A program made the translations under genes and the position numbers. Shown one piece after another: positions 24,413-34,304 of a stretch of 64,000 nt of DNA (position 1 is the first letter of the stretch; each line of letters begins with the position of its first letter). The stretch is from Phalacrocorax aristotelis (taxonomy: Eukaryota > Chordata > Aves > Suliformes > Phalacrocoracidae). The stretch covers positions 5,387,610-5,451,609 of the forward strand of contig NC_134283.1 in assembly GCF_949628215.1 (NCBI RefSeq), read 5' to 3'. The notes under the pieces are model-generated. The model was not told where the DNA came from. It did no database searches and saw nothing but the letters and a program-made list of their open reading frames with translations.

Positions 24413-24465
24413 AATGTTGGACTAGATGAACCCTGAGGCCCCTTCCAACCTGTGATTCTGTGATA
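24413..24465 (+). mobile_element. CR1 LINE 3' tail (copy A)
   Basis: GAAATGTTGGACTAGATGAA, then CCCCTTCCAACCTGTGATTC and TGTGATAT: the CR1 terminal block and octamer tail, about 55 bases, plus orientation. Confidence 0.9.
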
Positions 24466-24583
24466 TTCCTTAATTTTCCTCAATGGAAAATATCTTGGCT
24501 TTGTGATTCATATGTTCTCCATATAGTGATCGAATTGATGTTACTAGACGATTTATGTATTTATCTATATACACACATATCTA

Positions 24584-25140
24584 CCCTCAAAGTGCAAGGG
24601 TTATGAATGGGTAGTATAATTGGCTTGGGAGGGGGGTTATTAGGAGGGTAACTCGTATGATGCCATATCCGCCTAGTTTTAGGAGGAGGACGGCAAGTAG
24701 TATAGAGCCTGTGATTGGGCTTCTATGTGGGCCTTGGGGAGTCATAGGTGGAGTCCATATAGGGGGGCTTTTACTATGAATGCTGTTAGTAGGGCGAGGC
24801 CGGATAGTAAGTTAGTTCAGGAGTTGGTGGGGGCAAGGTGGGTTAGTTTTAGCCTTGTTAGGTGGAGGGTGCCAGATTGGGTGTGTAGGTGAAGGATTGT
24901 GACTAGTAAGGGGAGTGAGCTGATGAGGGTATAGAATAGTAGGTAGATGCCGGCGCTTAGGCGTTCTGGTTGGTTTCCTCAGCGGGTGATTAGGATTAGG
25001 GTTGGAATTAGGGTTGCTTCGAATGAGATGTAGAATAGAATGAGGTCTGAGGCTGAGAATGCTAGGAGGATGAATGGTTGGATAGTGATTAGGGCTATTA
25101 GGAAGGTTCGTTTTCGTGTTGGGGGTTCATGTTGTAGGTG
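24584..25140 (-). pseudogene. MT-ND4: Nuclear mitochondrial insertion: ND4 fragment (copy A)
   Basis: The minus strand reads as avian NADH dehydrogenase subunit 4: [16 protein letters not shown], then [19 protein letters not shown], the block [12 protein letters not shown], and [18 protein letters not shown]. Trp codons appear as TGA (after LILITR and after YGLHL), which are stops in the nuclear code but Trp in the vertebrate mitochondrial code. So this is mitochondrial DNA pasted into the nucleus. About 555 bp, roughly the middle of ND4. It is almost undamaged, so the insertion is fairly young but older than the segmental duplication, since copy B has it too. Confidence 0.95.
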
Positions 25141-25589
25141 AAAAAACACAATCTTTGCCCACGTGCCTATATGCAGCACCAGTCACCATTTATGCGCCGT
25201 CGGTCATGCCATGACCCTACCAAGCCCCAGCCTCGGCCGGGTTACATTGTCCCTGTTCCACCGAAGCCATGGAGCAATGCTCCTGGCACTCGCCTGGCTC
25301 TGAGCCCGCTCCTCCCAAAGCTCCTCCAAAACAAAGCTGTTGTTTCAGCGTAAAGGCTCTCACTGACTTCACTGGGAATTTGGATCAGCCCTAATTCAGG
25401 CAATCAGCCTGGAAACATGCAAAGCGGGAACAATTACACGAGTTCTGTCATTCCCATTCCTCAGGTTTTTTCTTTTTTTGGAGGTAGGTGGGAGGGAAAC
25501 CTTTTGTCTCAGTGAAGAGTAAGGAACAGAGTACAGTGACAGCAAAGGGAAGAAAACAACTGTGCCTTAAGAAAACAGATATTCATCGC
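25141..25589. other. Non-coding sequence between numt and CR1 (copy A)
   Basis: I see no gene. If the NAT pseudogene to the right had been longer, its later codons would lie here beyond the CR1. I find no NAT similarity in this stretch. Confidence 0.4.
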
Positions 25590-25980
25590 AATCAGGGGAC
25601 TGGAGCTTCTCCCTTATGAGGAAAGGCTGAGAGACCTGGGGAGGATCTTATCAATGCTGATGAATATCTAAAGGGCAGGTGCCACTGGGATGGGCCGGAC
25701 TCTTTTCAGCGGTGCCCAACGCCAGGCCAAGGGGCAACAGGCACAAGCTGGAACACGGGAAGTTCCACCTGAACATGAGGACAAACCCCTTCCCTGTGCG
25801 GGTGCCAGAGCAGGGGCACAGGCTGCCCAGAGAGGCTGCGGGGTCCCTTCCCTGGAGACATTCACCCCCCGCCTGGACGCGACCCTGTGCCCCTGCTCTG
25901 GGGGTGCCTGCTCAGGCGGAGGGTGGGACGGGGTGAGCTCCAGAGGTCCCTTCCAACCCCTGCCATTCTGCGATTCTGTA
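25590..25980 (+). mobile_element. CR1 LINE 3' fragment (copy A)
   Basis: The last 390 bases of a CR1: the ATCAGGGGACTGGAGCTTCT block, GGAAAGGCTGAGAGACCTGG, CCAGGCCAAGGGGCAACAGG, then CCAACCCCTGCCATTCTGCG and the octamer end. Plus orientation. It abuts the NAT pseudogene and appears to have truncated it. Confidence 0.93.
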
Positions 25981-26003
25981 ATGGAGACCCTGTGCATTTT
26001 CAT

Positions 26004-26222
26004 CCCATACAGTAAAAAGGCAACTGATTTCCATGCAATGGCGATGGTACTTGCTTTTCCTCATCACACCATTGGAAATTGATGCTACGTCCAGGTCAGT
26101 GTTTCCTCTCAGGCTGATGCTGAGGATGCTGTCGTGCTGGAAGATTGTCATCCTCCTTTCCAAACTGTTATTTAATAGGAGCTGTGGTATGAAATTCTGG
26201 TGAAATAGTCCTTGAAAAGTAA
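26004..26222 (-). pseudogene. Degraded NAT 5' fragment (copy A)
   Basis: On the minus strand this aligns with codons 1 to about 77 of the NAT genes. Recognisable blocks are MTIFQHD (family IFQHH), SILSIS (family ENLSIH), NTDLDVASIS (family IELDLEAIYN) and HRHCMEISCLF (family RGGWCMENNYLL), with the catalytic Cys kept but the RGGW motif lost. About six codons are missing after IFQH. The start codon is gone: the expected position reads AAC/GTA on the plus strand. At codon 77 or so it meets a CR1 and the rest of the gene is absent. The divergence from the intact genes is high, so this is an old, dead paralogue. Confidence 0.8.
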
Positions 26223-28447
26223 CCTCCTGCTTTTAAAGCAGCTGGAGGCACATCTCTGCTGCTCCCCTATTGAAAATAAATAGACCTATCGTGGAGAAAA
26301 GCCTACGGTTCAGCCACACACCGTGAAGTCCCACCGAGACCAAACCCAACGCTAATTTTGTCAACTCACACTAATGTCATTTTTAATTGTTCTCTCGGCA
26401 GCTGTGCTCAGAGCCTGCCTAGCACCAGGCGCTGCGCCTCGTGTGTCATCGCTGCTTCTGCCCAGCGCAGCTCGCGACCTCCCCCAGGCCAGAGCAAATG
26501 GAGACAAATATAACGTTGACAAATACAGTGCTGTCACTGGGGCTGGAGACGGGGACCCTGAACCCAGGCAGGTGATGGAGGGAAATGCCGTCAACGCAGC
26601 ATAGCTTTCTGCTAAAACAGCAGAGCTGTGCAAACCCTTGGGGAAATGTCCAAGAGGCAGCAGGACTCAGCGGCCGGCCAGGTGAGCAAAGCGGCTGCAA
26701 TGCCCTTTTTCCTCCGATTTCCAGCTTTCATGAGAGGCGCTAGGCTCCCCCCAGCCCTGCAGGGAAGCTGGGGTGAGCGGGTCTGTCAACCCTTCAGCCA
26801 GCAAACCCCATCCCTTTGATCAACACTGAAAGCACTGAGCAACCTCACCAAAAGCAATCGCCTGTCCCCTCTCAGCTGTCTTGCCAGGTCCTTACCCGCT
26901 TCGCAATTATTCTTCTAATTCCTGCCTATGCCAGCGTACCTAGTAATTTCCCAGGTAGTGTTGTATCAAAAGCTTTACTGAAACGCAGCACCTGAAGTCC
27001 CACTACACACATTTCTTCCTTCAAGACAATCGCTCACCTGATCATAGAAACCCAGTAGTTAATTTGGGCTACCATTTTTAATAAACCCGTTTTGCTGAAA
27101 TTTCTCGCAACCGTCAGAGGCAGCCATAGCATTTCATTTTCTCAGTAACGTACCATTTACTCATACCTGAGGCTTGGGCTACAGCAGGGTACTTCAGCAG
27201 GACAGCAGAATATAAGCCCAGCCTGACCAAGTGGGCATGACTGTGGGCAGACTGCCCATCTGACCGTGCCGTGGGTCAGTCAGTAACCTGGAGTAGAAAA
27301 CACTCAGTCTAAACGTCACAAACCCAGTGGGTTCCTACTGCCGCTGAATGCAAACCCAAATCCCGCTTTGGTTCAGGAGGCAAACCTGAACTGTAGCTTT
27401 GATGCCCATTTGGTATTCTCTCTTTATTTGCTTTTTCCTCCAGCGTTGGCCCGGCGCTCAGGCGTTGCTGCCGCAGCACCGCACATTCCTACCGCAGAAC
27501 AGCATTCATTTTGCTTTTCTCTCCCTGGGGACTAGCATGTACTTTTCGAAGCTGCACATTCATTTTATTAGTTCTATTCCCAGTCTCCAAAATGTCGAGC
27601 TTCTTTTATATGAATGTGCTGCAACTTAGTACCATCAGCAAACTCCACTGAAACAGCGAGAAACACAGACCTAGCAAAGATCCCTGCGGAAACCCACCCA
27701 CAGCCCTTCTCCAGTGCCACACTTTGCTCTGTATCATCCCCACAGCACTTTAATTCACATAATCTACCCTCATTTGTAACCCACCTCGTTCCCTGGCCTC
27801 GGTTAATGATCTCATCTTGTGTGCTATGTGTTTATAATGCTGGCTAACAACAAATGTTTTATTTTTTCACTGGTAGCACCTTTGTGAAATATTTATGATC
27901 ACTAGATGTCACTGTAATTTTACTCTGTCTCCAGCCTGACACAACCAACGTGATTCCTGGGCTCTAATGAGCTCGCTTGAAAATGCTTTTGAAGAATTTA
28001 TTACTGATCAGAAAAATACCCAGCTGCTATCCTGATGGAGGGTTTCCCGGGGTGGGAGGGCAGAACCGGCCTCACTCCAGGCTTTGGCTGAGTTTTTGTG
28101 GGCAGTTGTCAGGCTGAACAATGCCTGAACAACAGCTTGAACAATGCAAAACCATGCAACCTTGGAGCCAAGCGTTCACACACGTGTCTTTGTGTGTACG
28201 TTTCATGGGTCTCTGCTCACACAGGTTCCTGCTCAACCCATGAAAGTCCTCTTAAATTTATGTGGAGTTATTAAACCCCTCCAGTGCGTGCATGCTGCAA
28301 AATGTGTGTGCAGATACACACCACCCTGGGCTCTGTGCGGTTCACCGGGGCTGGCAAATCTACAAGGCTGCTGGTTGACTGCAGATTCCCCTGTATCCTT
28401 AATCACCAGATGCCCTTAAAAATTTCTTGTTTGGACACTAAAGCAAG
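26223..28447. other. Flank of the NAT pseudogene up to the CR1 break (copy A)
   Basis: Non-coding. A block at 26368-26425 resembles the sequence upstream of NAT copy A (17787-17830). The remainder is unassigned; short frames such as 27399-27629 and 28144-28419 have no family features. Confidence 0.45.
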
Positions 28448-30888
28448 CTTCTGGCCAACAGTACCTGGTCCTGATGGGTGACTTCAACTCCCCAGATATC
28501 TGCTGGAAGAACAACACGGCAGCTCGCATGTCATCCACCAAGTTCCTGGAATGTATAGAGGACTTTCCTGATACAAGTGTTAGAAGTGCCAACCAGGAAG
28601 GAGGTGCTGCTGGACTTGCTATTCTCAAACAGAGAAAGCCTGCTTTGTAATATCTCGGTTAGTGATAGCCTTGGCTGCAGTGACCACAATATGGTGGAGT
28701 TTGGGATCCTGCTGAGTGTGCTGAAGGTCAGCTCTAAGACAAGGGTTCTGGATTTTAGAAGAGCAAACTTCATTTCACTCAGGGCTCAGTTGGGAGGGAT
28801 TCGATGGAAAGCTTCCATGGAAGACAAAGGAGCTAGTGAGTGCTGGGAGTTCTTCAAGAACTCTCTATTGGAAGAACAAAGACAACTTATCCCCTACAAA
28901 GGAAAGGGAAGTAAGCGGAGCAAGAGGCCCCCATGGCTCAACCATGACCTCCTGGGTCTACTCAAATCCAAACGGGAAGCATACCAGAGATGGAGACGTG
29001 GAGGATTATCTGTTAAGAGCTACAAGGACATTGCCAGAGCATGCAGAGATCCAATTAGAAAAGCAAAAGCCCAGCTCAAATTGAAACTGGCTGTAAATGT
29101 CAAAAATAACAAGAAGGTTTCTTCAGGTATGTCAACCATAAGCAGAAAAAGAAGAAAACCATAGGCCCATGGTTAAACGGAAAAGGAGAGTCAATCACCA
29201 ATGATGCCAAAAAGGCAGAGGCCCTCAATACTGTCTTCACCTCTATCTTTACCAGCACTGTCGGGTCCCAGGCTTTGGGAACGAAATTGCCAGTTCATCC
29301 ACACACCGACCCACCATCAGCGAAGGAAGGGTTAGTATATGAATTACTACAGGAGCTTGACTCCTGCAAATCAATGGGTCCTGACGCCAGCCACCCAAGG
29401 GTGTTGAGAGAGCTGGCTGACACCATTGCAAGGCCACTCTCCATAATCTTCGAGAAGTCATGGAGAACGGGGATGTCCCAGAGGACTGGAGGAAGGCAAA
29501 TGTTACCCCTATCTACAAGAAAGGCTCGAGGGAGTATCCGGGTAAATATAGGCCCATCAGCCTTACTTCAGTCCCTGGGAAAGTTATGGAACGAATCCTC
29601 CTGGGGGCCGTCACAAGTCAATTGAAGCACGTGATTGGGAAAAGCCAACATGGCTTCACTAAAGGCAGATCGTGCTTGACAAACCTGGTGGCCTTCTATG
29701 ACAAAGTGACTGCCTGGTTGACACGGGGCGGGCGGTGAACATTGTCTACCTGGACTTCTCCAAGGCCTTTGATAAGGCCCCCCACAGTCTCCTCCTGGAG
29801 AAATTGATGCGTTATGGCCTAGGCAAGTGGTCTGTGCAGTGGGTGGGGAACTGGCTGACAGGCCGCACCCAAAGGGTGGTGGTAAATAGCTCCTTTTCCA
29901 AGTGGCAACCTGTCACAAGTGGGGGTCCCCCAGGGATCAATATTGGGCCCAATGTTATTCAACATCTTTGTAAGCGATCTGGATAACAGCATCAAGTGTA
30001 GCCTGATGAAGTTTGCGGATGACACCAAACTGAGTGGGGAAGTAGACACTCCAGGAAGGGAGAGCTGCTCTGCAGGAAGATCTGGATATCCTGGAAGAGT
30101 GGGCCAACGAGAACCTTATGAAGTTCAACAAGGAGAAGTGTAAGGTCCTGCACCTGGGAAAACATAATCCGGGAGCGCAGCGCAGACTGGGATCCACCTG
30201 GCCGGAGAGCAGCTCTGTGGAAAGGGACCTGGTGGTCCTGGTGGACAGAAAGCTTAACATGAGTGATGAGTGTGCTGCTGCGGCCAAGAAGGCCAACAGG
30301 ATGCTGGGTTGCATCAAAAAGGGCACCAGCAGAGATAAAGAAGTCATTATCCTGCTCTACTCAGCGCTTGTCAGGCCACGCCTGGAGTACTGTGTCCAGT
30401 TCTGGTCCCCGCTGTACAAAAAGGATGTGGACAGTCTGGAAGGGTCCAGAGAAGGGCCACCAAGATGACCCAAGGACTGGGAAGCTGCCATACAAGGATA
30501 GGCTGGGAGAAATGGGTTTGTTCAGCCTTGAGAAAAGGAGGCTCAGAGGGGATCTCATCTCCATGTACCAGTACTTAAGGGGTAGCTACAAAGAAGATGG
30601 AGACTCCCTTTTTACACAGAGTCACATGGAGAGGACAAGGGGGAATGGACACAGGTTGCTCTTGGGGAGATTCCGATTGGACACGAGAGGGAAATTTTTC
30701 ACAGTGAGGACAGTCACCATTGGAATAATCTCCCCAGGGAAGGGGGTGGCGGCCACGTTGGACACTTTCAAGAGTCGGCTGGACAGGGTGCTGGGCCATC
30801 TTGTCTAGACTGTGCTCTGCCTAGAAAGGTTGGACTAGATGATCTCTGAGGTCCCTTCCAGCCTGGGATTCTGTGATTCTGTGATTCT
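28448..30888 (+). mobile_element. CR1 LINE, 3' piece of the split element (copy A)
   Basis: It starts at the CR1 block [18 protein letters not shown] and runs through the end of the endonuclease ([13 protein letters not shown]), the linker, and reverse transcriptase with [86 protein letters not shown] and [10 protein letters not shown]. The 3' UTR follows, with the tail CTGTGATTCTGTGATTCT. The RT catalytic motif appears here as FADD. Frameshifts break ORF2 in several places, so it is inactive. It continues the piece that ends at 22640. Confidence 0.95.
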
Positions 30889-31880
30889 TTAATAATGCCC
30901 CCACTTCTCTCCCAAACACACAGCCCAAATTCCTTTGCCATCATCTGAGCACTCTCAGCTCCTTCCTTTTCAGCCCATCATCCCATTCCTCAGTCTGTAA
31001 CTTCAGTTAAGGTTTTAAGACTCAGAAACCTCTAGAGAAGTTTCCTGCCTCACTCACTTGCCTGAGAAGATTTGACAGAATATATTTCTTCAAGGCCAAC
31101 TCAAACCCACACTCCCTATTTCCTGAATTGTTGATTGCTCCCTTGTACTCAGCCTTTGGGTATGACAATTTAAGTATTATAGACCACATGCCTGCATAGG
31201 CACACATGGGAATTTTTTTTTGTTTTTAAACTGGAAAAAAATCACCACTGAAATTAGTGGAAACGCCTGCTTAAAAATCATTTATCATTTTGTCTCCATC
31301 TGACAACGTTATCCAGTTCAGCAGAATATGTCTTCACTTGTTACTGCATGTCCCGCTGGGGAATATGCCAAAAGCAGGTCTTTCAAGAAAACTCAGTTAC
31401 TGGGTGTGCAGCGTGGAGGCTTCTAAGGCAGCGCTGGCAGCTGAGGCTGAGGAACCAAAGCTCTTTGCTGTCATCTTTTGGTGAGCAAGGAGAAAGGACT
31501 GAGCGCCACGGCTGTCTCCGTGTCCCTGCACAGGCAAAGGGTGGATGGCAGAGCCTGGCCACGTCCAAGGGAGCTTCGCAGCCGGGGAAAATAAGACCTG
31601 CTGCGAAGCAGTTACATGGAGCCACGACGATACAATGGGTGGTGGGGTGATGTGCGCTGGGTAGAAGCTAATTGCAACATCTGCAGCAACACATTTCCCT
31701 TTGTACTAGTCCACGCTGACTTTGCAGTGGTCTGGTCTGACGGGAAGAGGTTTTAAAGGCTCATGGGTGGCTGCTGTGCCTGCAAGCGGTAGGAAGAGGT
31801 GGGCTGTCTGGGCAGGGGTAGCGCCACAAATGAAAGGCACCTTCTGGCTTGCTACTTTCACCCAAAATATACGGTCTGTC
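30889..31880. other. Non-coding sequence shared by copies A and B
   Basis: No gene recognised. The right part (from about 31.2 kb) seems to be weakly similar to 60.85-61.5 kb. Confidence 0.4.
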
Positions 31881-33360
31881 CACCTCTATTAATCCCAACG
31901 TCTCCGCTGCTCAAAGACATTACATTCTGGTATCGACACCATCTCACTTTTGATGAGTCTTTTTGTTCAGGCTTCTTTAAAAAGAGCCTGAATAAGCAAT
32001 AATGCTTCTGGACAAGCATTTTATTTTTCTCTGGAGCCACCAGAGAAGCTTTGTTTGCTCCCATGAGGTGAAACACCTTTCATCTTCTCTGCCAGCCAGG
32101 GCAAAAAAAGTCCTAAATTTCCTTTGAATTCTGCTGATTAGTTGAAGTGACACAATTCTCTCTTTAGAAGCTCTCCTCTACATTTCGCCCAACAGGACAC
32201 GCCACATTGCCTAATGAGTAACAGCAACGGAGGGATCAGAAGATAAAGAGACTTTTAAAAGATTTGCCACTGCATTTAAAGAAATGTTAGGGCTATGCTG
32301 CTAATCCTAAAAAAATGACTGGGAACCTTGTTAATACAACCACATCTATGTTAGATTAGTGGGTAGTAGACAGAAGTATCGCCTTGTTAACTGGAGACCC
32401 ATTAATTAGGGGTGAAGGCTAATATAGGGTCACCGGTGCTTTGCATGGGGCAGGAGGAGTGGGTTTGGAGTGTGTTGAGTGCAGCACCCCAGCTTTGCAC
32501 CCACCTGCTTGTCAAGCTCAGAGCCCAAGGTCCGATGCCTGTGATGGATACTCACAATTATGCCAGCTGTCCCATTGGGTTCCTCTGCCAGGAACAGCAG
32601 TGAAAGGTCTTTCATCAAGTTAACTGGTAAAAAAGCTAAGAAGGCACTGAGGAACCAAAGGACTAAAGTGACTAACTAATGAAAATGGCATCCTGGATCT
32701 ATTTTCGTATATAGCAGACTCTTCTTAAGGAATTGCATGAATTTTCTTTTTTTTTTTTAACAGGTTATAAATTACCTAGGAGCCTGATTGTGCATACATA
32801 AAAAGTGTTGGAACAGTTCAGTTACAGGTGTGACAACCTTAAACCCCATTTAAAGATGGTCAACACCCTATACATAGAATCTCTCTCCAGGTTGTTGACT
32901 TAATTCAACATAATCCAGACCAACACTTTCAACAAAAGTCAACATAAACTATGGTCAGTCCAAAGTGAGGGACTGCATATTAAGAGTTAGCACACATTTA
33001 ATGTCATCGGTTGAAAAACAGATTAATATTACATGGAAAACCGTACAAAATGGGACTAAAGTTATGTGGAATACCCTTACACAGACATTACTGTAAATCA
33101 TATCTTTAAACAGATTTAATCTTTGTTTACCCAGAAATACCCCAAAAGACTAACTTGAACAATACAGGGCTATGAATTCATAGCACAGATTAGTTAAAGC
33201 AGATGGTGAGCCTGTGTGGATGCGGTCTGTCAGAGAAAATGCGGCCATAATTGGATTTATTTTAATTCACTTATACTTTGACTACAGGAGAAATGCTGGT
33301 AAAGTTCCTCAAGCAGACAAGCCCTGAGGTTAGGGCTTTCAGAGAGCTGCTGGTTTCCTT
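31200..33360 (+). repeat. Older paralogous block, left member
   Basis: Four short segments match the right flank in the same order and orientation: 32011-32120 with 61595-61730, 32650-32712 with 62325-62375, 32838-32880 with 62508-62550, and 33255-33356 with 62780-62900. Shared strings include CATTTTATTT followed by GAGCCACC, TGAAAAT followed by CATCCTGG, ACCCCATTTA and CTTATACTTTG. Weaker similarity extends left to about 31.2 kb. The divergence is much higher than between copies A and B. Confidence 0.65.
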
Positions 33361-34304
33361 GCTTTCAACTCTATTTTGAAAATTGGACTTAAATGCAAAA
33401 ATAACATTAGGTGCTTATAAATGAAAGTGAATTCCCAGTCTTAAAACCTTTATTCATGGTCAGACCTTGCCTCCTTAATTCACTCTGACTAGCACTTTAT
33501 GCAACTGGCCCTGAATGAAATTATACTCCCCATAAACAGCATCTCACTTATCAAAGTGTTTTGCACAAACTAGGCTAATGCTGGGCACGGGAGGGCATAT
33601 CGCTCACCTCCAGCAGTTTCAATTTTCACATGCTTTGCAGCAGAGAAAGGAGATGAGTTCCCACCAGGAGGTACCATCCCTGCCACGCAGTACAGAGCTG
33701 AGGGAAGGCAGGTGACAGCGGTCTCCAGCCACGTCTTCTGCTGCTGCCTTGGATGTGCTGCAGTCCCACTTCTGCAGCCTCCCTCCCTTCAGGGATTTTC
33801 TTTCCTCCTCTTGATTTGTAGGCTTCTTGTATTCCCATGCAGCCTAGCTGCTACCTGGGAGGTTCCTAATCAGCACTTTTAACCTGGGTTCTTGTTAAAA
33901 AGAAAGCAGCTTGCTTTTCCCCCCTAGAAAAGGTGCTTGTGGTCTGAGTCCTGACTTGCTGGAGGATGTGTGCCCCAGCCAGAAAGGGAGAAGGGGTTCA
34001 CTCCTCTCTGTACTGAGCTGCAATGGGTATAAATATACCCAGAAATTACAGGCATAATGCTGTGCAAGCACATAATAAATGTAACTCTCATTTTGTTATG
34101 AATTATATGCAATGGGCCACTCATTACTAGCTGGACCACACGTTGCATTGACTGACCATGCTGAAACCTGCCAAATGCATTGTCGCAAGCCTCAGTTTCC
34201 CTTGTAATTTCCCAAATGTTCTCACTTTCAAACTGCCCCAGCAAATTCTGAGCATAGGATGCACAGAAGCCACTGAACCAGCTGCCAGCAACCCGCAGCC
34301 AAGC
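31881..34304. other. Segment present in copy A, absent from copy B
   Basis: In copy B the sequence jumps from 57198 (after GGTCTGTC) to about 57204, so 2.42 kb of copy A has no partner. No gene is recognised. It shares collinear, diverged blocks with 61.5-62.9 kb on the right flank, so it is ancestral locus sequence rather than a new insertion. Deletion from copy B is the simpler reading. Confidence 0.8.

Noticed and set aside
24979-25179. Possible real membrane-protein gene
   Set aside because: It is a mitochondrial ND4 fragment; TGA Trp codons stop it in the nuclear code.
28577-29164. A 195-codon open frame that could be taken for a host gene
   Set aside because: It is part of CR1 ORF2 (end of endonuclease and linker), with CR1 sequence on both sides.
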